A stretch of 64,000 nt of DNA from Euonymus europaeus (taxonomy: Eukaryota; Streptophyta; Magnoliopsida; Celastrales; Celastraceae). This document shows, piece after piece, positions 25,446 through 36,431 of this stretch. The notes beneath the pieces are model-generated. The model was given only the letters and a program-made list of their open reading frames with translations, made no database searches and was not told the origin of the DNA. The stretch spans positions 2,542,001 to 2,606,000 of the forward strand of contig OY756960.1 in assembly GCA_963580455.1 (NCBI GenBank). The letters are read 5' to 3'. Each line of letters opens with the position of its first letter. Position 1 is the stretch's first letter. A program made the translations under genes and the position numbers.

Positions 25446-27476
25446 TTTCAGTCTAATCATCATCACCCTAACACCATCTATTTCAGAGCAGTTTAATTTA
25501 TTTACAGTTTACATAAAGCAGATCGAAACAATGACATGAAACAGAACTGATGAATGACATTCGCAGACAGAAGGAATGTGTATTCAAATGATTGTAATAC
25601 GTAATATTAATCGCTCAACAAGACCTGAAGGCTGAAAGTATAAAAGAAATTGAAAATATTTTGTTTTAGGACAGTGTTTCCCGATATTTTAATAAAGAAG
25701 AGCCAGTAGGACTAGGGTTTCCTAATACAAAATTAATTTCTTTAAAGTCAGATTAAAATTAAAATTTTACAAAGAAATGTCAAAATAAAAAAAGTGTCCC
25801 ACGCATGTCTATTAATAAAAAAATATTAAAAAATCGAATACTCAAAAGCACGTATCAGGCACGTGTCTGAGCATATCCGTGTCGGATACGAATAATCTGT
25901 CCAAAATAGAGTGTCTGTGCTAGAAAGAATTCGGTGGATCCATGAATCTAAGGTAAGTTCAAAACAGAAATGCCTCAAGAGTAGGACAATGGGAAAGAGA
26001 ACATCAAGTAGAGACGCAATGTTGTTTATGATGGAATGATTTGATCTGTTCCAGTCATTTTTATGTTGTGATACACATGTTATAGTTTTCAAAATATGTA
26101 AGCTGCTCACAGTATAAACAAATAAAAATGCAATACTTATCACCATATAGGGATGAAAAGGTTGATGTTCATGTCAGCACGACTAGTAATGAGTAATAGT
26201 TACTTTTGGGCAAGTGTACTGGCTTCACATTAACGCTGAAATACTTGCAATTACAAAGTATCGCATGAATCTCATTTGGGCGGAGCCATCTCATTCTGGT
26301 TTCCTTCATTATGTTTCCAAAATCTAAATCTGCCCACAAAACAACAATTCATTCTATCAAAAGCAGGAAAATATAAGTATGCAAAAGATTTCTAAATAAA
26401 AATGAAGCAAAAGCATGAGGAGGTCAATAAGACATTTTCTTTAAAAAAAGGATTAAAAAAGCTCAATCCATGTCATAAGGAAATTTCTTAAAATTCAGCA
26501 TACCATTATGCTGACATATTGGGTGAAAACAGTCTTCTTTATTTTTAACTCCAACCAAGCACTAGGCATTCTGTTTACTCTTGGGCCACTTTCATGATTT
26601 ATGCAATTCTCTCTGCAGAGAGTTACATTCTGGAGTAAAAAAAACACAAATGAACCATTGCCGAAGTCTACTGTTTTCACTTTTCAGTTCTTAACTTTGT
26701 CTTTCATAATTTTCTTTTATTAATTTCAAGTATCTAATTTCATTGGGGATTGCTGCACGAAATGTCGGGGTAAACAATTTTAAACAAACTCAATCTCAAA
26801 ACCTATCCCCATACATCAAATTTCTACTAAGAATTTCACACCTAATTATCCGTGAATTTAGCAAGAATCTACCTCACATAAGGCAAAAAAAAAACTTTAA
26901 AACAAGGGGAAAAAAAACATTTGTGAACCCCTTCATCAAGTCCTTCAACATGTTGACGGCAAATAACAGTTCCAAAAGTAGTAGCCATTGCTTCCATAGT
27001 TCAACATGGAAAAAAAGAGAAAATATTTAAAGTCGACAAAAACTTTGATATACAAGTTTCGTTTAACACACCTTCAGAGAAAGGAAAGCCTAACAAATAT
27101 TGAGAACTCAGAGTTCTTCTAGCTCGTAAGAGTGAACCTCTAAGCAATAATCAGTAAAGCTGGTGGAATTAACAGTTTGAAAGAAAAAAAAATGAAATGT
27201 GCTCAATATCAAGAGAAGTATTTCAAAAGCACAACGAGTGTTTTTGGTTCTAGTTAGCACTTACCATACACTCAACCACTCCCACTTTCATCAATAAAAA
27301 CTATACATGCTTAGAAAACAAAAAGACGAGTGAAAGAAAAACATATGCGTGCCAATAGAAAACTAAAATTACCTGATTCTACCAAAAAATTCACCAGAAT
27401 CAGGCAGCATACCTTTCATCGTATGAAACCCGTGAATCTCCGAGCCAGTGAGCTGACCCAAACCCGCATCGTCCAT
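17363..27476 (-). CDS. Calmodulin-binding transcription activator, CAMTA5/6-like
   Basis: Thirteen minus-strand exons join in frame (5' to 3'): 27413-27476, 26204-26329, 24654-24769, 23929-24017, 23340-23382, 22179-22296, 21911-22030, 21759-21817, 20969-21397, 19116-19813, 18241-18787, 17500-17799, 17363-17410, giving 918 aa. CAMTAs are nuclear calcium/calmodulin-responsive DNA-binding factors. The CG-1 DNA-binding domain spans about residues 25-146 over the first five exons (RWLRPNEIHAIL, GTIVLFDRRMLRNFRKDGH, RCYWLLDK, LEHIVLVHYRE). A TIG-like region starts near residue 389, ankyrin repeats follow (CGWTALHWAAYYGR), then IQ motifs (ARIQSAFR, MKIQHAFR, VRIQAAFRGF) and the basic calmodulin-binding helix LRWRLKRKGLRG. 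Length and domain order fit the CAMTA5/6 branch. Several introns carry transposon remnants. The 5' leader may hold a short uORF. It is convergent with SAR1. Confidence 0.93.
18113..18218. repeat. Tandem duplication in CAMTA intron
   Basis: Two adjacent copies of a unit of about 53 bases, containing GAGTGCATGGATGCTGC followed by TTGTGTTTTA and CAAAATTAATC, differ at a few positions. They lie in the intron just 5' (lower coordinates) of exon 18241-18787 and do not disturb its donor site. Confidence 0.7.
23420..23822. mobile_element. Probable copia-type solo LTR in CAMTA intron
   Basis: The segment starts TGTTGTATATGG and ends CCGCACAACA, so the termini are the inverted pair TGTTG/CAACA, with 403 bases between ends. 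The flanks share GAAA on both sides, four of the five bases expected for a target-site duplication. Inside is CCATGGACGTAGACAAG followed by CGAACCACGTAAA, a motif common in the 3' part of plant Ty1/copia LTRs. No internal retrotransposon region is present, so a solo LTR is inferred. Confidence 0.65.
25322..25922. mobile_element. Degenerate terminal-inverted-repeat element in CAMTA intron 2
   Basis: The left end TAGCACGGATAT and the reverse complement of the right end TAGCACAGACAC form imperfect inverted termini. Both arms continue with GATAC/CGGATACG-type repeats. The interior is AT-rich with no coding potential. The flanks do not give a convincing target-site duplication, so superfamily and exact ends are unresolved. 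Confidence 0.4.
25423..25447. repeat. (AT)n microsatellite
   Basis: A run of about 12 AT units inside the TIR-like element of CAMTA intron 2. Confidence 0.9.
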
Positions 27477-27526
27477 CTTCAACATATAATAAAATCACAC
27501 TTCTCCCAAGCCAGTAATTCCACCAG

Positions 27527-27562
27527 TCAAACACCCATAACAAACAACTTCGAGAACATCAT
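27527..27562 (-). promoter_or_regulatory. Upstream ORF in the putative CAMTA 5' leader
   Basis: On the minus strand, a start codon at 27562 opens MMFSKLFVMGV and stops about 50 bases before the CAMTA ATG at 27476. If transcription starts upstream of 27562, scanning ribosomes would meet it first. The transcription start is not known, so the role is inference. Confidence 0.4.
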
Positions 27563-27999
27563 CAAACAAAAGCGATCGAAAAGCAGGCGATGATTCCCGA
27601 ACTATGTGAGAGAGTTTTGGGTTAGCAAAGAGTCTGTGTATTGGTCAAACAGAGTCTCTGTTACAGAGAAGGAAATTAACCAACACGCTTTTCAGTTTGG
27701 CTGCTGGCTGCTGCTTCATGCGCGCACCACAATTGGTTGTTTTTGTTGGGTTAAACATGGGGCACGGACTTTGCAATGTCCCATGTTTTCTTGCCCTGGC
27801 CCACATCATGCACACGGTCACACATTTTATTTTAAAATTAATATTAAATTTTACTCCCATTACATAAAAATTAAATCAATAAATTTAAATCATTATATAT
27901 TTATTGACTCGGCAACATCATAAAAGCAAATATTTCAATATATTATATTTCCCCTAAAAAAAATGACAAAAAAGTATCATTGTGAAAATACAACTAAAA

Positions 28000-28032
28000 C
28001 TAGATTGATGCCCGGGCTTTGCCCCGGGTCTA
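28000..28032 (-). mobile_element. Helitron-like 3' terminus
   Basis: Read on the minus strand, the sequence gives a GC-rich hairpin (CCCGGGGCAAAGCCCGGG), a six-base spacer ATCAAT after a C, then CTAG followed by T. A short hairpin just before CTRR with insertion next to a T is the known 3' end structure of Helitrons. The matching 5' TC end should lie at higher coordinates, but I could not place it. The hairpin stands out in otherwise very AT-rich DNA. Confidence 0.5.
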
Positions 28033-28559
28033 TATTTTTTTATGATTTATTTTGTAGATTAATAGGTGAAAATTCTTTATAATTTTATTTAAATATAATA
28101 ATAATCATTGAAAGAAAGATAATAAGTAATGGAATTTTGAGAATTGAGATAGAAATTGAATACGTTATAAAATGAATAGTGCATAAAGTTAAGTTTAAGC
28201 TCTGTGTTGATAATACCACTCTTATCTAAACTAAATAATACTTGATTTGATTGTGTTGGTTTATCATATTGAATGTGTGGAGTATAAAAGTGTGATGTCA
28301 CGTGGCTGTTGAGAGACAGTGGACACCTGGAGGCTGCACGTGGCACAAGACGACAAGACGTATTGGGAGTGTGATACGTAACTTGAACAACCTCATCCCG
28401 CCTTTGGTGATGATCATGATCTCGTCAACTTACATTCAAAATTCAAGTGTAACTTCTCTTCAAAATTCAAATGGGGATTGCATCCATGATGCAAGGAGAG
28501 AGGTTACTTGATTTTATTAAAATAGCATCACTTGTAACCATTAAAGGGGGAATAAGAAA

Positions 28560-28625
28560 TTCAGGCTCCACCGTGGACGTAGGCATTCTTGTCGAACCAC
28601 GTAAATTCTCTGTGTGCTTTTACTT
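28560..28625 (+). mobile_element. Fragment of a copia-type LTR
   Basis: CCACCGTGGACGTAGGC followed by GTCGAACCACGTAAATTC is the same kind of LTR motif as in the solo LTR at 23420, but the surrounding sequence differs. LTR ends were not identified. Confidence 0.4.
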
Positions 28626-28921
28626 TCAATTCAGTTCCTTAGCTGTGATCATTCAACCCAAGAAACTCAAACGTCGGTGCGGATTTTTGCATCGACAGAA
28701 TGCTAAATCTGAAAAGTTTGTAGTCGATATAAGTCAAAGCTGAAAACACATTTATAATTAGAAAAATGTTACCGAATAAAAAGAGACTTAAAGAATGATT
28801 TGTTGTAATTTCAAGATTTGTTGTAAATCTTGAAAATACCATGTATTTTAACCTTTAAGCCGTGTTCATTTTTTTTCATATGAATACTTGTTTTTGTATC
28901 TCATAAATATGAGTTTGAACT

Positions 28922-29049
28922 GCAAGTGAGCCTGCGGTTGAGCGACAATCACTATGCATGTAAGGATCGCCCCTTTCAATAGAGAGTGGATTCGAATCCT
29001 CCCATCCCCAAATCCTCTGACTCAAAAATTAAAAAATTAAAAAAAAATG
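28922..29049 (+). mobile_element. tRNA-derived SINE with 12-bp target-site duplication
   Basis: The perfect repeat TGAGTTTGAACT flanks the element at 28910-28921 and 29050-29061. The body begins GCAAGTGAGCCTGCGGTTGAGC (A-box-like part), contains the B-box-like TGGATTCGAATCC, and ends in an A-rich tail (AAAAATTAAAAAATTAAAAA). This is the standard layout of a plant SINE: tRNA-like head, short body, A-rich tail, direct repeat from target-primed insertion. Family not identified. Confidence 0.75.
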
Positions 29050-31819
29050 TGAGTTTGAACTACGTACCATGTTCCGTCGACTTTAACATCGTGTAATATA
29101 ATCACCTTTTTTGAGGCTTTTGTTTTAAATTATACAGATGTAATAAATTTGATTACTTACATAATTACAAAACTATATTTTGTTCAAGACCTACTAACCG
29201 ATGTGTCTCTACAGCTTGCGAGCAAGGGTAATTTTTTATGCGAAAAGTTCTTTTAATTATCTCTAAATAGAGTAATAAGTCGTTTATAATCGATGAACAA
29301 CAATGCATTATAATGGTTTCCATTAAAGATTTGAAAATTTGAACGCAACCTGTGTGTACCTTTAAGACATAATGAACTGAAAATTTCTAGTTAGTGTTGA
29401 AATATTTTTCTGTTCAGTTAGGTTATAGGGAAAATTCAATTGTATTCTTTCCTCATGTTTAAATCATCATCCACCATATCGTGTCCTTAGCTACCACCTA
29501 GAGTTATTCATTCAGTGTGTTCATGGACTTTTTTAAGATTTTGTCTTATCTAATTTTGAAGGAAAGTGATTTGCATGCCAAGAAAACTGGGCGTACTAAG
29601 TTTGTAGATAAGACTACATAGGCAGCAAAACCGATAAGTTTGTAGGTTCAAAAGGAGGCCATGGATACAAAAGAGGTTGTTGATGCTAGCATCAGTAACC
29701 CATCTACAGGTAGCACTTTTGTTTAGTTTTTCCCACTTGGATGGATGCTCAATTTGTATTTTAATATCAGATGCATTCCACAATTCCATTGTTCTAGGCT
29801 TCTATGTTCCAGCTCATTGATTGATCAATAATAGGTTATATGCATCTAGTGGATTTTACTTATATCGGCTAAATATGGTGCCATTACTCATCATTTTTGT
29901 ATTTGTTAACAAACACTTGAGAATGATAATAGGAGTTGTGATATTGATTTTCCTTCCAACTATTGCTTGGTTTTATTTATTTTGACCATAATGAAGCAAA
30001 AGTAAAAGTGAAGATAGTTTTATGCACTGTCATTGTACTATATTACATATTCTCGATTGATGCTTGATTTGACTTCATTATAGAAGAGGTAAAGTTAAAA
30101 TTATGCATATTCGTTATTGTTGCTGTTGTTGTTGCCATTGTCGTTGCCACAATGAAATTATCAAAGTTATTCATATGAAGAGAGGAAGTCGCTTTAATGC
30201 TTTATTCATGAGAGACTCGTGCATAATGAGCGTTCTCACCAAATACTATAAGCAAATGTATCATCCAGAAAATATTGACGTAAAAATACAAACCATATTT
30301 TAAAGACTCAGTAGATAACTCTAAATCACAAACGACGAACATTATCGCAAAAGAACGAACAGTAACATCATGTGAACACCTGAACATGTGCAACATAAAG
30401 AAAGACGCGTAGAATTGAAGATATACAGGCCATAAAAAGGGAACCGAAACAGTAATCAATGCATAAGCCAAATGTGTTTTTCCTATGCTTAAAATAGATA
30501 ACAAATTCAAGTAACCACAACAGATCTCCATATAATATAGTAGACTTTTCGTGATGTTTTTCCATAGGATATATGCAAATTAGGCTGCTTAAGTTTTTTA
30601 TCCCTTAAAAGAACTAAGAAGGATCTTTTTCAATGTCTGCAAAAAAAATTAGAAAAAAAATTAATTTAATATTTGGTGTCTGCCCTATTTCCATTTTTCC
30701 TTGGATCACAAATTCTACAGTGACATACCTAAACATGCTAGCTATTTCATATGAACCTGATCGGAGAAATGTCTGCAGAGCCTAAATGAAAATATATGTA
30801 AACATTTGAAAATAAAATGTACAACAATCCCCATGGAATCAAAAATATATATTTTTTTAATCCAGCACCTGTTACGATAGGATTATTATATTATTCAATC
30901 ATGATACAAATGCCTTATTTAGTAGTTGTTGGCTCTCGCTACTGATGCTATGACTATAATTAAATCTCATTCTTTGGGGATTTTCTCCATTATAATTAAA
31001 TTCTCAGTTTTCCTTTTGCAACTTCGATGATCTTCCACTAGTGAAGCAAACAAAGTAATTAGTAAATACATAGAAATTTCACCATTAGCAATTTCGGGTT
31101 CTCATTTCTAAGTGGCATTGATAGACATTGCATAAATGCAGAACGACTTTGAATTTTGCATCTAAGATAACAGCCGAAATTACACGCAACTGAGCAGTAC
31201 AAATACTTGGCAATAGCATCACAACAAATATAGATGTATTTCTTAGCAGTATCTTATGATGTATTTTAGTTATTGAAAGAGAGAGATAGAGAATATATTT
31301 AAATAAATAGTATTAACCATAAAGGATGGTTAGACTTGAAGAGTTGGGCAATTCAAATATAAAAACCAAATTGCTTCTTATAAAAAAAAGAGTAAAGTTT
31401 CACATACATGGTCATAGACCACATGACAATTAATTTTCTCAAGTGCCAATCTCTCCCACCTTCGAAGGAATTCACTATTTGAATACAATTATATATGCAT
31501 CAATTTTTATGCAACCAAGAACCATGACAAATAATTTCTGAAATTTGATGAGTTCGAACTTACTACTGTGGCTATGGCTATCATCGTATAGTCCACCCAT
31601 CTCAAATTCGGGGCTTGGATTCCAAGATCAATAAAAAGTTGAGGAGTAAGCACATTAGCAAATTTTTATGCAAGACTTTGATCACCTAGCAACATAAGAA
31701 GCTTCATATTTAGGTAAGCTCATAAAAAGTCTTTTTGAAGAAAAAAAATGAAAGCTCAGAGTAATTGGAAAAAAAAAAGAGGTAGAGGATAATGAGGAAG
31801 AAAAGAAATGAGAATAGGT

Positions 31820-32586
31820 AAAAGGATAAACACAAACCCCTGTGAAATCAAGACATAATACATTCGATACTTCCAATATTAGAGAAGCCAAATCCATGTA
31901 GAGAGTCGGTAGAACAACGCTGGCCCAACTACTGGCCCAACTATATCCGTTCGATCTGTTGTAAGTTAGCAAGCAATGATAGGAATAATAGATGGATGCT
32001 ATCACATGTCATTTGAGAAAACAATATCCTCTTGAACATTGATAGAATGAAACCTCGAGCATATTGACATAGAACCTCGTCAATAGCATTATCAATTGGT
32101 GGGTGTCCAACCCCAAATGTCTTTGAAAGTTATCTCAATGAGGCTCCCGCTCTCTCCTCAGTAGGGGCTACCACACCATGTAATTAAAGCATCATCTCAT
32201 CAGAATCATGTATACCAAATCCAATAATAGTAGGTTTATCGCATGACAACCCAAGTAGTAAACCAACTTTCTAAAGGATAATAGTCATCTCGCCCATCTG
32301 TAGATGGAAGGTATGGGTCTCTCGTCTCCAACGCTCAACAAATGCAACCAATAGAGCATGATTCAACACTTTAGCTTGATGTTCCTGATCTGTGTCACTC
32401 CGTAAAATTTGGTATGGATCACATGAGACTGGCCTAATGCATACATAGCAAGGTCATAGCACATGCTGTCTAAAGATCATTATCACCCGTCAAGTATCAA
32501 GACCGCTCCATATGTTCTCAAATCCATGGCCTGATTGTAGTTATAAAATGGTCGGATCCACTGGCACCGGATGTCAATCTCTCCTG
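31820..32586 (-). pseudogene. Decayed plant mobile domain (PMD) sequence
   Basis: Conceptual translation of the minus strand gives a recognisable but broken plant-mobile-domain sequence. ERWRRETHTFHLQMGEM near 32290-32350 corresponds to the conserved ERWRPETHTFH motif of PMD/MAIN-like proteins. It is followed by LLLGLSCDKPTIIGFG and, further along, DEVLCQYARGFILSMF. Near 31900, GYSWASSWASVVLPTLYMDL resembles the C-terminal YSWGSAVLAYLY part. Stop codons and frame changes interrupt it. PMD sequences occur in plant transposons and in a few host genes. This copy is dead and ends at the solo LTR, so it was probably split by that insertion. Confidence 0.65.
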
Positions 32587-32591
32587 GTCTA

Positions 32592-34941
32592 TGTAACACC
32601 CTCTCAGCGGCAAGTGGTTACACGACACGGTAATTATAAATACAACCTTATCCACCAAGTCTTGTAATCATAACTATCGTAAGCCTAACATATCACATCT
32701 TCATAATACAAAATCCTTACTTATTACATCGTCGGAATATGTTTACACAGAACAGGATTAGTAAACATAAAATTAAGTACACACAACATAAAGTAATCCC
32801 ATAAGAGCTCTCCACAGAGGTTATTTCCCACGCAAGTCACAGGTCACATGGTAAGTCACGCTATTTTAACAATATAAAAGTTTATGAAATACTTTAAATA
32901 CAAATACGAATAACTTGACTTGCTCATTTTCATGGAAAAATTTTATGCAGAAAAACCTAACTTTATGCATGGAAATCCTCTTTATGAACAGAACTCAATT
33001 TCATGCAGGGTTTTTAATAATCATATTTTACTTCAAAAAATCATAATATTAAATAGTACGAATATCAAAACCAACTCTGTATGATATTTCCAAACTAATC
33101 CCCCAGGGATTTTCATGATAACCTTTCCATACAAATTCTTGCAAATCTGTCGATCTGTTAGTATGAAAAACGATCATCTTCGTCGAGATATTGCAAATTC
33201 ATTAGTCCAAGCCTTAGGACTATACCCACAATCGGTTTAGGACTTGGGTAAACCATGTGCACAGGTTAAAGTTCAATCTTTTCCATCAATTATAGAGTTT
33301 TTGAAATTCATACCAGGGCGTTTGAAAATAATAGGATAATAACATAATTTACTTCATTTATCGCATAAAAATCATACTCCATTAACATAGGTTTTTCATA
33401 ATTTCCATCAAATACTTCATAATAGATTTTTAACAAAACCATAGGTCATTCGGCCATGCAAGATCCAACCGGCTTTTCAAGTTTGAATTTCCAAAATTTC
33501 ATCAAAACAATCATGTCTCATATATACTTATTTCAAGATTTGAAAATCAGCTCATGCATGTGAGTGAATAAAAAATACTTAACCATCACTTTATCATAAA
33601 ACACGTGATTCGACCACACCCAAATTTAATAGCAGAAATCATCAAAATGGTTTTCAACAAAAGTATATACTCAATATATCACAGAAAATCCAAATTTGAA
33701 ATAAAAACCATTTTAAATGTCATAGCTTCGACTAACCCTCACCTTTGTCGATTTCTACTCCAATGCGAGAGCCTTTCCTTTTTGTTTATTGTAAATCAAT
33801 TCCGGTCCAAGATCTTCCCCTAAGAATGATCTTAGATCAATATCCATATCTTATATAAATATACATACTTTTATCCATGCATGCCATTATTTTCCATCCT
33901 TAATAATGGTTAAACTAAGTTTCTCATCCAACTTCTTCAACCTCAAACTCAACATGCATGTAAAGATCTTAACCCATATCATCAAGATTCATGCATACAT
34001 ATCCAAGTTTTGACATTAAGAAACCCGAACCCCAAATGTTGTTTATTCATCAAGATCATCATTTTCCTTTTCAAGATCTATGCATGCATGGTTAACAACT
34101 TAGTTACTACACGTGCTTACTCGGTTTCTTCAAGCAAACCAATACCATGATCACCAAGATGAGCTTAGACCATTATCTCAACTTACCTTTGATATCAACC
34201 ACCCATAAGTCATATTGACTTCAAACCAAATCACCACTTCTTTTCCCTGCTTTCTCTTCAAGAATCTAAACAAGTCTCTCTCTCGGCCAAACCTTCTCTT
34301 TTCATTCTATTTCTTCCTCTTTTGTAATTCTCTCTTGTACCATTTATCCTAAGTTTCATTCCTTCCCAATGTGACAAGTTTAAGACACTTCTAAACTCCC
34401 CAAATCATGACACCTCATCCTTTCGTTATTACCAAACTTAAACTCTTAAGTTACATCATTCCAATTGGCCCATGTTTCCTCTAGGTTACTTGTGTATCTA
34501 ACCATAATAAATTTTGTATCTTCACCATAATCATTAAAACTCCTTGTAAATATTAGCCATGACCAACACCCAATGGTGTGCACAACCAATTCAATTTAAA
34601 TATCATAATCTTATCTCCATCCATCCATCAATATTGTCACAATTCAATTCCTCCAAAACCACTCACCATACCCACGATTTAGAGATTATAAATTATCAAG
34701 GATTCCATTAACTTTAATTCCACAATCAATCATCACTTGTTTTAACTATAGTTAAATAGGTATATATACATGTTACTTATCATAATGAATATATTTAAAT
34801 AATTACTCATGTGTTATGTAAATTCATTTATGAGATATTTAATTATGCATGGTCAATTCCTAAGGGTTTAGGTCTTTATAGGTAATTTATCTTTACCTAA
34901 GATTTAAATTACTCACATGGTGAAATTTTCAGTATGTTACA
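32592..34941. mobile_element. Solo LTR, 2.35 kb, with 5-bp target-site duplication
   Basis: The block starts TGTAACACCC-like (TGTAACACCCTCTCAG) and ends AGTATGTTACA, giving TG...CA ends and the inverted pair TGTAAC/GTTACA. GTCTA occurs immediately before (32587-32591) and immediately after (34942-34946), a perfect 5-bp duplication. No gag, protease or polymerase reading frames are present, so this is one LTR left by recombination. The TGTAACACCC start is common in Ty3/gypsy chromoviruses; that assignment is inference. It sits next to, and probably within, the PMD relic. Confidence 0.85.
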
Positions 34942-34946
34942 GTCTA

Positions 34947-35683
34947 TATTGTAGAACTTCATATAGTAGACAACAACATTACACAAAATCCCACAAAATT
35001 TGACAAACATCTCAAACTTAATTTAACAAAACTCTTAAAATTTGACGAAAATCTTAATTCAACATACCCCACACCCAATTTCCAATTTGACACACACCTA
35101 ACAATATGAAGAAATTATACTTTTAGTCACTAAAAGATGTCATGTGTTACAACTCAGTCACTAAGGCTCAATTTCATTGATTATCAATGACATCAGTCAC
35201 ATACCAAAAAAAATCTTTCAATTTCCCATATAGCCCCCGTTTTCTCACACATTTGTCATTTTTTCTCTCAAAATATATGTTAGATTTTGAAAAAAATTAC
35301 ATATTCGAAATTAACTCATAAAACTCTTTCCAACAAGACTCATATTCAATAGTTTTTATTTCATTATTAAACTAATTTACATACCTCTCATAGTAAATTG
35401 ACAGCTTATACATTATTAAAATTTACGTTCATAACTTATTTGACAGCTTATACGTTACCCAACTTATTCGTTAGCTTATACACTATCAGACATACTCTAA
35501 TCCAAACGGGACTCAATGTTTCAAAAAGTCATCCAAAAACTATGTTGTGCCACAGTCAGTTAAAGTGCTGACCTGACATATAAAAGTAAACTAAAAAAAT
35601 TACGACGTACATTACACGTTTATTATTCTTTTTAAAAATTTAGGGTCCCAAATTGAAGCAGTTGAGAGGTCTAGTAATTTTAC
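34947..35683. other. AT-rich spacer without recognised features
   Basis: Low-complexity AT-rich sequence between the solo LTR and the hAT-type element. Nothing coding is supported; part may be further PMD relic upstream sequence. Confidence 0.5.
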
Positions 35684-36220
35684 TAGAGGTGTGCACGGTC
35701 CGGTCAAACCGAAACCAAACCGGAAGTGGTGGTTTTGAAAAAATTGAAACCAAAACTGAACCATATTTTCGATTAACCGTTAATTCGGTTAATCGATTTT
35801 AACGGTCCGATCCGGTTACGGTTTTGTAATCAATTATATAATTATTTATTATTAATAATTATAAAATAATGTTTAATAAACATATAATTATAAAATAAAG
35901 TGTAATGAGTAATGAATTATTAAAGAAAAAATATTTATATAAAATAATGTGTAATGGACATGAAATTAAAAAATATTTATACCATTAGATCTATATATAT
36001 TCACACCTATATATATATATATTTAAATTTAAAAAATATTTAAAATTAACCAGTCCAGTCCGATTAACCGTGGTTTTAAAAAAATGAAACTGGAGATCGG
36101 ACCATGTATCTTGGTCCGATCCGATTTTTCAAACTGTCGACCAAAACTTGATCAATAAATCGAACCGGACCAGATCGGCCGATCTAATTTCTGGTTTTCG
36201 GTCCGGTTTGCACAGTCCTA
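35684..36220. mobile_element. hAT-type non-autonomous element (MITE-like)
   Basis: Left end TAGAGGTGTGCACGGTCCGG; the reverse complement of the right end is TAGGACTGTGCAAACCGGAC. Flanks are AATTTTAC (35676-35683) and TATTTTAC (36221-36228), an 8-base duplication with one mismatch, as expected for hAT elements. Both arms are rich in GGTCCGGTT and AACCGGACC motifs. No transposase is encoded. Confidence 0.75.
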
Positions 36221-36382
36221 TATTTTACCCACAAACCTAGCTAATAAATTACTGGACTCACCATGTGTCGACATAGGAATCAAAAGCCTCCTTCCTTCGA
36301 AACAACGAGGTTTTCTTCGATCGCACGTTTATGTTTTAAAAGAGAAGCCAACGTGAGAATTACCAGCGTTTCGATCGGAGCT

Positions 36383-36418
36383 ATGCAGTGAATGGGCAAT
36401 TCTGGCCAAGAATTTTAA
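36383..36418 (+). promoter_or_regulatory. Two back-to-back upstream ORFs before the AMSH start
   Basis: ATGCAGTGA (36383-36391, Met-Gln-stop) is followed directly by an ORF at 36392-36418 encoding MGNSGQEF. The main ATG is 13 bases downstream at 36432. If both are in the leader, they should reduce initiation or require reinitiation. The transcription start is not visible, so the regulatory role is inference. Confidence 0.45.
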
Positions 36419-36431
36419 GCAGGCGGACAAG

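Larger units (their letters stand above)
27600..31800. other. Gene-poor, AT-rich repeat island
   Basis: No protein-coding gene is supported here. Its left edge is the CAMTA promoter. Recognisable pieces are a Helitron-like terminus at 28000, a copia LTR-like fragment near 28565-28620, and a SINE at 28922-29049. From about 29100 to 31680 I see only AT-rich sequence with short spurious ORFs. Confidence 0.6.

Noticed and set aside
25322..25922. Assignment of this TIR-like element to hAT from its ends
   Set aside because: The flanks GAAGTATG and GAAAGAAT agree at only about half of positions, too weak for a target duplication.
27330..27593. Plus-strand frame of 87 codons
   Set aside because: It is antisense to the first CAMTA exon and its leader.
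28922..29049. A tRNA gene, suggested by GTGGATTCGAATCC
   Set aside because: No cloverleaf with a paired acceptor stem could be formed, and the unit has an A-rich tail and flanking direct repeats, so it is a SINE.
31682..32005. A 107-codon minus-strand frame as an independent gene
   Set aside because: It aligns by eye with the end of the decayed plant-mobile-domain sequence and adjoining parts are in other frames with stops.
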